Assembly: GCA_035255485.1 (NCBI GenBank)
Contig: DATEZO010000002.1
Location: 1-33,324, forward strand
Direction of reading: 5' to 3'
DNA from: DATEZO01 sp035255485
GTDB taxonomy: Bacteria; Pseudomonadota; Gammaproteobacteria; Burkholderiales; Burkholderiaceae_D
Length of the DNA stretch: 33,324 nt
In this document: piece after piece, positions 9,601 to 17,068 of the stretch
How positions within the stretch are numbered: position 1 is the first letter of the stretch
How the letters are laid out: each line of letters opens with the position of its first letter
The notes under the pieces: generated by a model
What the model was told of the DNA's origin: nothing
Databases searched by the model: none
The model's input: only the letters and a program-made list of their open reading frames with translations
Translations under genes and position numbers: made by a program

Positions 9601-9711
9601 GCCGAGGCGGCTGTATCCCAGGATGCCGCCGATAACCAGGGCGACAATCAGATACCGGGTCAGTGGAATATGCTCCAGCGCCCAGCGTGACAGATTGAAG
9701 CCGCCTTTCAT
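6625..9711 (-). CDS. RND efflux pump, inner-membrane permease (AcrB/HAE-1-like)
   Basis: Proton-driven exporter of the resistance-nodulation-division superfamily, expected to form a trimer spanning inner membrane and periplasm and to extrude small toxic molecules. At 1028 residues it has full family length. TM1 lies near 19-35, the first large periplasmic loop runs to about 340, the TM2-TM6 bundle covers about 341-504, the second loop about 558-870, and TM8-TM12 follow. The proton-relay pair Asp413-Asp414 in TM4 (GLLVDDAIIAVE) marks the drug-efflux branch rather than heavy-metal pumps. TM10 has Arg937 (IIRNSVILID) where AcrB has Lys940; Thr974 matches AcrB Thr978. The start overlaps the adaptor stop as ATGA, so translation is probably coupled. 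No outer-membrane channel gene is adjacent, so a distant TolC/OprM-type protein must serve. Substrate unknown. Confidence 0.93.
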   Translation of the reverse strand: MKGGFNLSRWALEHIPLTRYLIVALVIGGILGYSRLGQDEDPPFTFRAMVVRASWPGATALQMADQVTDKLEKKLQETPYIDKIRSYSKPGEAIIILQLRESTPPRETAGAWYQVRKKIGDIKPTLPPGVIGPFFNDEFGDTFGSIFALSGDGFTYAEVKDYADFVRQQLLQVPSVAKVELYGVQDEKINIEFSQKKFTQLGIPFDAVVSQLNAQNAVEASGVLVTPTDNLHIRVTGAIKSSRDLENLELRANGTTFRLGDFAVVRREYKDPPQDKMRFNGKEVIGLGISMEKGGDIIELGRNLETVVNNIKSKLPVGINLERVADQPKAVSSSVNEFLRTLTEAVLIVLAVSFLALGLHTKPLRIDMRPGLVVALTIPLVLAVTFLFMRIFDIDLHKVSLGALIIALGLLVDDAIIAVEMMVRKMEEGMSRFDAATFAYTSTAMPMLTGTLITAAGFLPIGMAKSAAGEYTFSMFSVNALALLISWLAAVLFTPYIGYVLLKVRPAANADGHHELFNTPFYSRFRRLVNWCVEWRKTTILLTLAVFGLGVFGFRFIEQQFFPDSSRPELMVELWLPEGSAFAATEAQAKKFEAFIRKQEGVESVTSYVGTGSPRFYLPLDQIFPQTNVSQIVVLPKDLKAREALRLKIIAAFKNDFPEVRGRVKLLPNGPPVPYPVQFRVQGDEVAKVRAIADQVKEVMRANPNAIGVNDNWNEAIKVLRIDLDQDKLRALGVSSQSVMRTVNTILTGTTIGQYREENKLIDIVIRQPVEERSTITALNQANIATASGKSVPLSQLARAQFMWEPGVVWREGREWAITVQSDVIDGVQGPTVSSQINPKLDKLRAALPAGYKIELAGAAADSGKAQQSIAANVPLVIFIIFTLLMLQLHSFSRSLLVFLTGPLGVAGAAMALLILQRPFGFVAQLGVIALFGMIIRNSVILIDQIEQDITAGVAPWNAIVESAVRRFRPIILTAAAAVLAMIPLSRSVFWGPMAVAIMGGLIIATALTLLFLPALYAAWFRIRKPVL

Positions 9712-10913
9712 TTAACGGCTCCGGTATTGGCAGGGGATTGGCCCGCATGGCTCGCCTCGGGAGCGCCTTGCGCAATTGTCGTAGCGCCTTCCTTGCGCAC
9801 CGGATCTTCGCCCAGGATCTTGACCTTCTGCCCTGGCTTGAGCGAATTGACACCCGCAGTCACGATCGTCTGCCCTGCCTTCACGCCATGATCCAGAATC
9901 AGATCATTGCCCGCAGTGCCTGCGACATGGACCGGCGTCAGTCTGACCGCACCGTTGTCAATCACCCAGACCGCACTCGCCCCTTTCTCCTGAAACAGGG
10001 CGGTAAGCGGCGCCTTGATGGTCGGGTCGGCCGTTTTGGCGGCAAAAGTGACATACGCCGTCATACCCAGCCTGACTTCCGGCGGCGCATCCGGCATAGC
10101 TATCCTGGCGGTATAGGTGCGAGTGGCCGGATCGGCTACCGGCGACAATTCGCGCAGCTTGCCCGGAATGGCGCTGCCCGGGTTGGCCCAGATCCGCACC
10201 CGCACGTCGCTAATGCGGCGCATCTCATCCACTTGGTCTTCCGGGATGCCGATCACAATTTCCTTTTCACCCTGTCGGGCGATCCGCACCACCGGAGCGC
10301 CGGCCGCGACCACCTGGCCGATTTCTGCATCGACGCCAGTCACCACGCCATCACTGTCGGATAGCAACGCGGCATAGCCGACCTGGTTCGACTGGTTGCG
10401 GTAGCCGGCAGCGGCCTGCTCATAGCTTGCCTGTGCGGCCTTGTATGCGGTTTGCTTGGCGTCGAGCACAGCCTGGCTGACGAAATTTTTTTCGCGCAGA
10501 TCCTGATAGCGCTTCAGCTCTGCCTTGGCCAGATCGCGGTTACTTTCAGCCGCTCTCAGCCCAGCGCTTGATTGCGCCTGCGCCAGTTGCAGATCCTGCG
10601 GATCAAGCTGCATCAACACCTGGCCGCGCTTGACCAGCGTGCCGACATCGACCTTGCGCGCTACGATCTTGCCCCCAACGCGAAATCCCAGGCGCGATTC
10701 GATGCGCGGGCGCACCTCGCCGGGAAATTCCGCCAGCACATCGGCATTGTCCGACACTAGCCGGATGGCCCGCACCGGACGGATTTCTTCGGCTTTTTCT
10801 GCCGGTTTCGAGCAGGCGGCGAGCATGACGGCCATTGATGCGGCGAACATCATTTTCCCTGCAAGAATGCAGGTTTGTGGCAAATATCGACGATGGCTGG
10901 CCAGGGCAGTCAT
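9708..10913 (-). CDS. RND efflux periplasmic adaptor (membrane fusion lipoprotein)
   Basis: HlyD/AcrA-type adaptor linking the RND permease to an outer-membrane channel. With the start at 10913 (AAAGGA a few bases upstream) the protein has 401 residues. The N-terminus carries a signal peptide ending in the lipobox LAAC, with the lipidated cysteine at residue 34. Next come a first lipoyl half-motif (about 64-110, RLGFRVGGKIVARKVDVGTLVKRG), an alanine/glutamine-rich helical hairpin, the second lipoyl half, and beta-barrel and membrane-proximal domains. The tail is Ala/Gly/Pro-rich and unstructured. A 17-codon in-frame extension to 10964 lacks a good ribosome-binding site. It is the first gene of the two-gene operon and is divergent from hpnC. 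Confidence 0.92.
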   Translation of the reverse strand: MTALASHRRYLPQTCILAGKMMFAASMAVMLAACSKPAEKAEEIRPVRAIRLVSDNADVLAEFPGEVRPRIESRLGFRVGGKIVARKVDVGTLVKRGQVLMQLDPQDLQLAQAQSSAGLRAAESNRDLAKAELKRYQDLREKNFVSQAVLDAKQTAYKAAQASYEQAAAGYRNQSNQVGYAALLSDSDGVVTGVDAEIGQVVAAGAPVVRIARQGEKEIVIGIPEDQVDEMRRISDVRVRIWANPGSAIPGKLRELSPVADPATRTYTARIAMPDAPPEVRLGMTAYVTFAAKTADPTIKAPLTALFQEKGASAVWVIDNGAVRLTPVHVAGTAGNDLILDHGVKAGQTIVTAGVNSLKPGQKVKILGEDPVRKEGATTIAQGAPEASHAGQSPANTGAVK

Positions 10914-10984
10914 ATTTTTTCCTTTACTATGCGATCTGAAAAGTTGCATTAAATGGCATGTCAACCTGAAATATTAAAAAGGCC

Positions 10985-11018
10985 ATTAATTAATGACTCA
11001 TCGGTTAGTAATTATAAT
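10985..11018. promoter_or_regulatory. Divergent promoter region, RND operon / hpnC
   Basis: The 149-bp region between the two divergent start codons holds a palindromic ATTATAAT (11011-11018), which gives a perfect TATAAT -10 on either strand. For hpnC a weak -35 (TTAATG, 10990-10995) sits 17 bp upstream. A second perfect palindrome, ATTAATTAAT (10985-10994), overlaps that -35 and could be an operator. No regulator gene is adjacent. Call rests on pattern only. Confidence 0.4.
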
Positions 11019-11062
11019 CAGGGCCTCTGAATTTGCATATGACTTTTTAGTCAGCAATAAAA

Positions 11063-11881
11063 ATGTCTGTTGAACACTACGAAAATTTTCCGGTTGCTTC
11101 GATTCTGTTGCCGGCGCATCTGCGGCCCGCGGTCGAAGCAATCTATGCATTTGCCCGCAGTGCCGACGATCTGGCCGATGAAGGCGATGCGCCGCCCGCT
11201 GCACGGCTGCAGGCATTGCAGCATTATGCCGTCGCTCTGGATCGCATCGAACAAGGCTTGCCGCCGAAAACGGCGCTGTTTGCAGCGCTTGCCAACACGA
11301 TTCGCAATCACCAGCTGCCATTTCAGCCGTTCCGCGACCTGTTGTCGGCATTCGGCCAGGATGTCGTTGTTACCCGTTATGCAACCTTCGATGCGTTGGT
11401 CGACTATTGCCGCCGCTCCGCCAATCCGGTCGGCGCGCTGATGCTGCATTTGTATGGCGCCGCAACGCCGGATAATCTGCGCGATTCGGATGCGATCTGC
11501 TCTGCATTGCAATTGATCAATTTCTGCCAGGATGCGGCGATCGACTGGCGCAAATCCCGGATTTACCTGCCGCAGGAAGATTTACAGTGTTACGGTGTGA
11601 CGGAAGCGCAGATTGCCCAAGGTCTGGCGGATGAACGCTGGCACAAACTGATGCGTTTTGAAGTTGCCCGCGCGCGTGAAATGATGTTGGCCGGAAGCCC
11701 GCTGGCGCTTCGTTTGCCGGGCCGCATCGGCTGGGAATTACGTCTGGTGGTGCAAGGCGGCCTGCGGATTTTGGAGCGGATCGAAGCGGTCGAATATGAT
11801 GTTTTCTACCGCCGTCCGCGCCTGGGCAAGTTTGACTGGCTGCGACTGGCTGCGCGCGCGCTGCGCATGCGATCGGGGTAA
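11063..11881 (+). CDS. hpnC: Hydroxysqualene synthase HpnC
   Basis: Member of the squalene/phytoene synthase family. HpnC converts presqualene diphosphate (made by HpnD) to hydroxysqualene, the second step of the bacterial HpnCDE route to squalene. The N-terminus (MSVEHYENFPVAS) is typical of HpnC. The first Asp-rich metal site is DDLAD at 35-39. The second is altered to NFCQDAAIDW (153-162), the form usual in HpnC, followed by SRIYLP. Length 272 residues is normal. The ribosome-binding site is weak, so start choice rests on the conserved N-terminus. It is followed by hpnD after an unusually long 233-bp gap. The protein should be cytosolic or peripheral to the membrane. Confidence 0.93.
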   Translation: MSVEHYENFPVASILLPAHLRPAVEAIYAFARSADDLADEGDAPPAARLQALQHYAVALDRIEQGLPPKTALFAALANTIRNHQLPFQPFRDLLSAFGQDVVVTRYATFDALVDYCRRSANPVGALMLHLYGAATPDNLRDSDAICSALQLINFCQDAAIDWRKSRIYLPQEDLQCYGVTEAQIAQGLADERWHKLMRFEVARAREMMLAGSPLALRLPGRIGWELRLVVQGGLRILERIEAVEYDVFYRRPRLGKFDWLRLAARALRMRSG

Positions 11882-11904
11882 TTCAGCGCATTTTATTGCT
11901 ATTT

Positions 11905-11972
11905 ATATACTACCAATAGTATATTTGAAAGCCCGCATTTATATTGCGCATATTATGGTATTTATATATATA
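11905..11972 (+). promoter_or_regulatory. AT-rich hpnC-hpnD gap with inverted repeat and candidate promoter
   Basis: The gap is much more AT-rich than its neighbours. A perfect 7-bp inverted repeat, ATATACT (11905-11911) and AGTATAT (11918-11924), is separated by 6 bp. Further on, TTGCGC (11944-11949), a 17-bp spacer and TATATA (11967-11972) form a plausible promoter for hpnD. The rest of the gap up to 12114 shows no open frame worth calling. Confidence 0.35.
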
Positions 11973-12114
11973 CTCCCCACAAAATTGTTATTTTGCCAGC
12001 CCAGGCGCAGCTTTAATGGCCTTTCGGTTCCGGAATCCGTTTGTCGCATGCAACACAGTCGGCTAGCATGTCGGCTTTATCCTGCTGCCTGACCCACTCA
12101 ACCATCCTTGCTGC

Positions 12115-12948
12115 ATGTCTCCCGACGAATACTGCCAACAAAAAGCCGCACAAAGCGGTTCCAGCTTTTATTACAGCTTCCTGTTCCTGCCGGCGCAGCG
12201 GCGGCGCGCCATCACTGCGCTGTACGCGTTTTGCCGCGAAGTCGATGACATAGTCGATGACTGCAGCGACGCCTCGGTTGCCTACAGCAAGCTGACCTGG
12301 TGGCGACAGGAAATCGGCGCCATGACGATCGGACATCCAACCCATCCAGTGACACAGGCGCTGCAACCCCATTTGCAACCTTACGCGCTCGACATCATGC
12401 ATTTACTGGCGATCATCGATGGCATGGAAATGGACCTGAGCCAGAGCCGCTATGCCGATTTCGCCGATTTGCAGCGCTATTGCTGGCATGTTGCCGGCGT
12501 GGTCGGCATTTTATCGGCCAGTATTTTCGGCGCCACGACGCCGGAAACATTGCGCTACGCTGAAAAGCTCGGCCTTGCCTTTCAGCTTACCAACATCATT
12601 CGCGACGTCGGCGAAGATGCGCGCAAGGGACGAATTTACCTGCCAATCAACGAGTTGCAGCAATTCAACGTGCCTGCGGCGGATGTCCTGAATGCGCGCC
12701 ACAGCGACAATTTTGTCCGGCTGATGCAATTCCAGGCGCAGCGGGCGGAGCGCACGTATGTCGAGGCGTTCGCGGCATTGCCTGCCGTCGACCGGCGTGC
12801 GCAGCGTCCGGGCCTGATCATGGCAGCGATTTACCGCGCGCTGCTGCATGAAATCGAACGCGACGGCTTCCAGGTGTTGAACCAGCGCATTTCGCTGACG
12901 CCGATCCGCAAGCTCTGGCTGGCATGGACGACTTACTTGCGTGGATGA
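12115..12948 (+). CDS. hpnD: Presqualene diphosphate synthase HpnD
   Basis: Condenses two farnesyl diphosphates to presqualene diphosphate, the first step of the HpnCDE squalene pathway. Both Asp-rich motifs of the trans-isoprenyl synthase fold are intact: DDIVDD at 44-49 and RDVGEDARKGRIYLP from 163. 277 residues, normal for the family. No strong ribosome-binding site precedes the ATG. The end of the gene overlaps a possible GTG start of hpnE, so the two are tightly linked. It resembles phytoene synthase, but its position between hpnC and hpnE settles the assignment. Confidence 0.94.
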   Translation: MSPDEYCQQKAAQSGSSFYYSFLFLPAQRRRAITALYAFCREVDDIVDDCSDASVAYSKLTWWRQEIGAMTIGHPTHPVTQALQPHLQPYALDIMHLLAIIDGMEMDLSQSRYADFADLQRYCWHVAGVVGILSASIFGATTPETLRYAEKLGLAFQLTNIIRDVGEDARKGRIYLPINELQQFNVPAADVLNARHSDNFVRLMQFQAQRAERTYVEAFAALPAVDRRAQRPGLIMAAIYRALLHEIERDGFQVLNQRISLTPIRKLWLAWTTYLRG

Positions 12949-12967
12949 GATCGCCGGACGCTACTGC

Positions 12968-14302
12968 ATGACTTCGGCAACGCACAGGATTGCGGTGATC
13001 GGCGGTGGCTGGGCCGGCTGCGCAGCGGCGGTCGAGCTGGCACGCCTTGGCGCGCAAGTAACGCTGTTCGAATCCGCCCGCAGATTGGGCGGTCGCGCGC
13101 GTTGCGTCGATATCAATGGCATGTCGCTCGACAACGGCCAGCACATCCTGCTTGGCGCCTACACCGAAACCCTGCGCCTGCTGCAAACGGTTGGCATCGA
13201 TCCGAACCAGGCATTGTTGCGGCTGCCGCTGCAAATGCGCTATCCGGAAGATAGCGGCGGCATGGATTTCATTGCGCCAAAATTGCCAGCCCCGTTGCAT
13301 GTGCTGGTTGCGTTGTGGCGCGCAACCGGACTTGCCAGGGAAGACAAGCTGGCGCTGGCGCGCTTTTCCACTACCGCGCGCTGGATCGATTGGTCCCTGA
13401 ATACCGATTGCACGGTAGCGGAGCTGCTGAACCGGTTCGACCAGACCGAGCGCCTGACCCGGCTGATGTGGCGGCCGCTCTGTATCGCGGCATTGAACAC
13501 GCCACCCGAGCGCGCATCGGCGCAGGTATTCCTGAATGTGCTGCGCGACAGCCTGGGTGCAGGCCGCGCCGCCTCCGACATGCTGCTTCCCACGACCGAT
13601 TTGACGGCGCTGTTTCCGCAGCGCGCGGCGGATTTCATTGCGCGGCATGGCGGCACCGTATGCAAAGGCATGGCGGTCAATAAAATCATGCGTAGCGAAT
13701 CAGGCTGGCGGCTCGCTGCAAGCAGCGAGCAAGCCGCGCACATGGATGACACCGGATTCGATGCCATCATCGTCGCAACCCAGCCTGCCCAAGCGGCAAA
13801 CTTGCTTGACGGCATGATTGACACCGCCAGCCTGTCCGCCTTCGCTTATGAGCCGATCACCACCTGTTACCTGCAATACTCGCCCGGCATCCGCTTGACG
13901 CAACCATTGTTTGCACTGCCGGATGATCCCGACGCCGGCGCATGGGGCCAGTTCGTGTTCGATCGCGGCATGCTAGACCCGGCGCAATCCGGCCTGCTGG
14001 CAGTGGTAGTTAGCGCCTCTAGCGCCGCCATCGCCGCAGGGCAAGATGCGCTGTCAGCCGCGGTCGCCAGCCAGCTGGCAGCTGTGTTTCGATTGCCGGA
14101 ACTGATGCATCCGAAATGGACAAGGGTCATCACCGAAAAGCGCGCGACATTCTCCTGTATCCCTGACCTCGCCCGCCCACCCAATGCAACCGGAGTGGAC
14201 AGGCTGGTGCTTGCCGGCGATTACACCGCCAGCAAGTATCCGGCAACGCTGGAATCCGCGATCCGCAGCGGCGTGCAAGCCGCGCAGCTTCTGGTTCGAT
14301 AA
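12968..14302 (+). CDS. hpnE: Hydroxysqualene dehydroxylase HpnE
   Basis: FAD-dependent amine-oxidase/phytoene-desaturase-like enzyme that reduces hydroxysqualene to squalene, the last step before hopanoid cyclisation. The dinucleotide-binding motif IGGGWAG begins at residue 11, followed by the conserved RRLGGRARC stretch. The C-terminal FAD motif is LVLAGDYTASKYPATLESA. The ATG at 12968 gives 444 residues and places the Rossmann strand at the very N-terminus, as is usual. A GTG at 12941 overlapping hpnD would add nine residues. No cyclase gene (shc/hpnF) follows, so squalene must be used by an enzyme encoded elsewhere. The convergent gap to radA (14303-14446) shows no clear terminator. Confidence 0.93.
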   Translation: MTSATHRIAVIGGGWAGCAAAVELARLGAQVTLFESARRLGGRARCVDINGMSLDNGQHILLGAYTETLRLLQTVGIDPNQALLRLPLQMRYPEDSGGMDFIAPKLPAPLHVLVALWRATGLAREDKLALARFSTTARWIDWSLNTDCTVAELLNRFDQTERLTRLMWRPLCIAALNTPPERASAQVFLNVLRDSLGAGRAASDMLLPTTDLTALFPQRAADFIARHGGTVCKGMAVNKIMRSESGWRLAASSEQAAHMDDTGFDAIIVATQPAQAANLLDGMIDTASLSAFAYEPITTCYLQYSPGIRLTQPLFALPDDPDAGAWGQFVFDRGMLDPAQSGLLAVVVSASSAAIAAGQDALSAAVASQLAAVFRLPELMHPKWTRVITEKRATFSCIPDLARPPNATGVDRLVLAGDYTASKYPATLESAIRSGVQAAQLLVR

Positions 14303-14446
14303 CGCCTTGCTTGCGCATCGATCCGACCATCGTTCTACCGACACCATGACCATGATCCATGCGAGCGCTGATACGGGGGCGACGCGACGGTACGCTCTGC
14401 GACGGCCAGCGGATGTAATTTTTGTGCTGAACGACAACTGGTCCCG

Positions 14447-15820
14447 CTACACCGCGGAATTCCGTATTTTTTCAAGCGCTTCATCAATTCGCTCCACGCC
14501 AATGATTTCCAAACCTTCAATCTTGTGCTTGGGTGCATTCGCTTTCGGAATCACTGCCAGCGAAAAGCCAAGCTTCGCCGCTTCGCGCAGGCGCTCCTGG
14601 CCGCGCGGCGCGGGCCGGATTTCACCGGCCAGCCCGACTTCGCCGAATACCACCAAGCCGCGCGGCAAAGGCTTGTTGCGCATCGATGATTGAATCGCCA
14701 GCAGCACTGCCAGGTCGGCGGCCGGCTCCGAAATTTTCACGCCGCCCACCGCATTGATGAACACATCCTGATCGAACGCGGCGACGCCTGCATGCCGGTG
14801 CAATACCGCCAGCAGCATCGCCAGCCGGTTTTGCTCCAGGCCGACCGACAGACGCCGCGCATTCGGCACGTGCGACGCATCCACCAGGGCCTGAATTTCT
14901 ACCAGCAGCGGTCGCGTGCCTTCCTGCGTAACCATGACGCAGGAGCCAGCTACCTGATAATCGTGCTGCGACAGAAATAGTGCGGATGGGTTCGACACGC
15001 CCTTCAAGCCTTTTTCAGTCATGGCGAACACGCCCAGCTCGTTGACCGCGCCAAAGCGATTCTTGAAAGCACGCACCAGCCGAAAGCTTGAATGCGTGTC
15101 GCCTTCAAAATACAGCACGGTATCGACAATGTGCTCCAGCACGCGCGGCCCGGCCAGCGCGCCTTCCTTGGTCACATGGCCCACCATGATGATGGTAATG
15201 CCGGATTGCTTGGCAAACCGGGTCAGTTGCGCGGCGCATTCGCGCACTTGCGCCACCGAACCCGGCGCAGACGTCAGCGCATCGGAATAAATGGTCTGGA
15301 TCGAGTCGATCACGGCGACTTGTGGTTTTTGCTCCGCCAGCGTGCCCAGGATTTTTTCCAGCTGGATTTCAGCCTGCAGCTTCAGCTCCCTGGCATCGAG
15401 CGCCAGGCGCTTCGCCCTCAAGGCGATTTGCGCGCCGGATTCCTCGCCGCTGACATATAGCGCTGTCCTGGCACGCGTCATGCCGGCCAGCGCCTGCAGC
15501 AGCAAGGTCGACTTGCCGATACCGGGATCGCCGCCGATCAATACGACGCCGCCCGGCACCAGGCCACCGCCCAGCACGCGGTCGAATTCTTCGATGCCGG
15601 TGCTGAAGCGCGGCACATCGATCGCCTCGATATCGGCCAGGCTCATGACAGGCGACGTCTGCGCGAGGCCTTGCACCGGTATCGAAAAACGGTTTCCCGC
15701 CGCTTCGACAATCGTTTCGATCTGGGTGTTCCATTGCCCGCAAGAGGGACATTGTCCTGTCCATTTGTTCGCCACACCCCCGCACTCGGTGCAGGTGTAG
15801 CTGGTTTTTGCCTTGGCCAT
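14447..15820 (-). CDS. radA: DNA repair protein RadA (Sms)
   Basis: RecA-related ATPase that promotes branch migration of recombination intermediates. The N-terminal zinc finger uses Cys10, Cys13, Cys24 and Cys27. Walker A GGDPGIGKST is at 96-105, the RadA-specific KNRFG motif at 253-257, and a Lon-protease-like domain without the catalytic dyad fills the C-terminus (GLVVFGEVGLAGEIRP). 457 residues, standard length. AGGAGG precedes the ATG. The gene lies 34 bp downstream of alr on the same strand and is probably cotranscribed with it. Confidence 0.97.
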   Translation of the reverse strand: MAKAKTSYTCTECGGVANKWTGQCPSCGQWNTQIETIVEAAGNRFSIPVQGLAQTSPVMSLADIEAIDVPRFSTGIEEFDRVLGGGLVPGGVVLIGGDPGIGKSTLLLQALAGMTRARTALYVSGEESGAQIALRAKRLALDARELKLQAEIQLEKILGTLAEQKPQVAVIDSIQTIYSDALTSAPGSVAQVRECAAQLTRFAKQSGITIIMVGHVTKEGALAGPRVLEHIVDTVLYFEGDTHSSFRLVRAFKNRFGAVNELGVFAMTEKGLKGVSNPSALFLSQHDYQVAGSCVMVTQEGTRPLLVEIQALVDASHVPNARRLSVGLEQNRLAMLLAVLHRHAGVAAFDQDVFINAVGGVKISEPAADLAVLLAIQSSMRNKPLPRGLVVFGEVGLAGEIRPAPRGQERLREAAKLGFSLAVIPKANAPKHKIEGLEIIGVERIDEALEKIRNSAV

Positions 15821-15854
15821 GCGATCACATCCTCCTGCGGCTTTTACGTAACAA

Positions 15855-16931
15855 TCAGCGCTCCACGACCCGCACGCGCGGGGCCAAGGCGCACATCAAC
15901 TCATATCCGATCGTGCCGGCGGCATGCGCGACTTCGTCGATCGGCAAGCCGTCCCCCCACAACGTGACATTGCTGCCAACGCGCGCGCTCGCAATGCCGG
16001 TCAGGTCGACCGTCAGCATGTCCATCGACACGCGCCCGGCTATTGTTGTCCTTATACCATCGACGATCACCGGCGTCCCGTTCGGCGCGTGGCGCGGATA
16101 GCCGTCCGCATAGCCACATGCCACTACCCCGACTGTCATCGGCTTGCTTGCCACGAAACGGCTACCATAGCCAATTGCATCGCCGCAACCGATCTGCTGC
16201 AGGCCGATGATTTCGCTGGTGAGCGTCATGGCTGGTTGCAAACCGAATGCATCGGCGGACTTGCCGCCCGGTGTGCCGCCATACAGCATGATGCCCGGGC
16301 GTACCCAGTCCGTCGCGATTGCAGGATGCAGCAGATCGGCAGCAGAATTCGACAGACTTCGTTCTCCTGCCAATCCTTCGGTCCCGGCGATGAAGCGCCG
16401 TACCTGTTCCGACACAGGCAAAATGGTATTTCCGGCATCATCCGCATTGCCGAAATGCGTCATCAGCGTGATATTGCGCACCGCAGGTATTGCTCTCAGC
16501 CGCGCATGGGCAGCGCGGAATGCTTCCGGCATGAAGCCAAGGCGATTCATGCCGCTGTTCATTTTCAGATGCACATCAATCGATGTTGTGATTCCGGCTT
16601 GTTCCAGCATCTCGATTTGCGCATTGCAATGAATTGCCGTTTCCAACCGATGCGCCACCACCGTCTTTATATCGACCGGCTCGAAAAATCCTTCCAGTAG
16701 AAGAATCGGCTTTTGCCAACCCATCTCGCGCAACCGTACTGCATTTTCCATTTCGATCAGGGCCAGCCCGTCAGCTTCGGCAAAAGCGTGCATGCCGCGC
16801 GCCAATCCGTGGCCATACGCATCTGCCTTTATCACTGCCCAGGTTTTCGAGTGCGGAGCGCACTGTTTCGCAACAGCAAGATTGTGTTGCATTGCATGTA
16901 TGTCAATTGTGGCAACGAGCGGCCTTGGCAT
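15855..16931 (-). CDS. alr: Alanine racemase
   Basis: PLP-dependent enzyme that interconverts L- and D-alanine for peptidoglycan. The PLP-binding lysine is Lys35 (AVIKADAYGHG). The second catalytic base is Tyr255 (DAIGYGSRF), and Arg130 (GMNRLGF) fits the residue that hydrogen-bonds PLP. The C-terminal beta domain contains RVSMDM. Translation from 16931 gives 358 residues with the standard MPRPLVATID start; the frame extends 19 codons further upstream without support. The gene is divergent from lplT, and a spaced 10-bp inverted repeat lies between them. Confidence 0.96.
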   Translation of the reverse strand: MPRPLVATIDIHAMQHNLAVAKQCAPHSKTWAVIKADAYGHGLARGMHAFAEADGLALIEMENAVRLREMGWQKPILLLEGFFEPVDIKTVVAHRLETAIHCNAQIEMLEQAGITTSIDVHLKMNSGMNRLGFMPEAFRAAHARLRAIPAVRNITLMTHFGNADDAGNTILPVSEQVRRFIAGTEGLAGERSLSNSAADLLHPAIATDWVRPGIMLYGGTPGGKSADAFGLQPAMTLTSEIIGLQQIGCGDAIGYGSRFVASKPMTVGVVACGYADGYPRHAPNGTPVIVDGIRTTIAGRVSMDMLTVDLTGIASARVGSNVTLWGDGLPIDEVAHAAGTIGYELMCALAPRVRVVER

Positions 16932-16963
16932 AAGATTATTTTCAATAATGATTAGGAAACGAA

Positions 16964-17012
16964 TCCCTGATTTTACCGGAGCGCGCAACCTTCACGCTCG
17001 ACAAATCAGGGA
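16964..17012. repeat. Spaced 10-bp inverted repeat in the alr/lplT divergent region
   Basis: TCCCTGATTT (16964-16973) and its exact reverse complement AAATCAGGGA (17003-17012) flank 29 bp. The pair lies centrally in the 137 bp between the two divergent starts. It could be two operator half-sites or the stem of a leader hairpin in the alr transcript. No function is known to me. Confidence 0.5.
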
Positions 17013-17068
17013 GATTACCCAGGTTTTCATGGTATAAAGCAAGCCGGAGACATTTCGTTACATCTGAC

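Noticed and set aside
6625..9711. RND pump as the hopanoid transporter HpnN because it is near hpnCDE
   Set aside because: The protein is a classic HAE-1 pump with the TM4 Asp pair and an adaptor partner, and it is divergent from the hpn genes. HpnN is shorter and of another RND branch.
12115..12948. HpnD as phytoene synthase (carotenoid pathway)
   Set aside because: Its neighbours are HpnC and HpnE, and no carotenoid genes are present.
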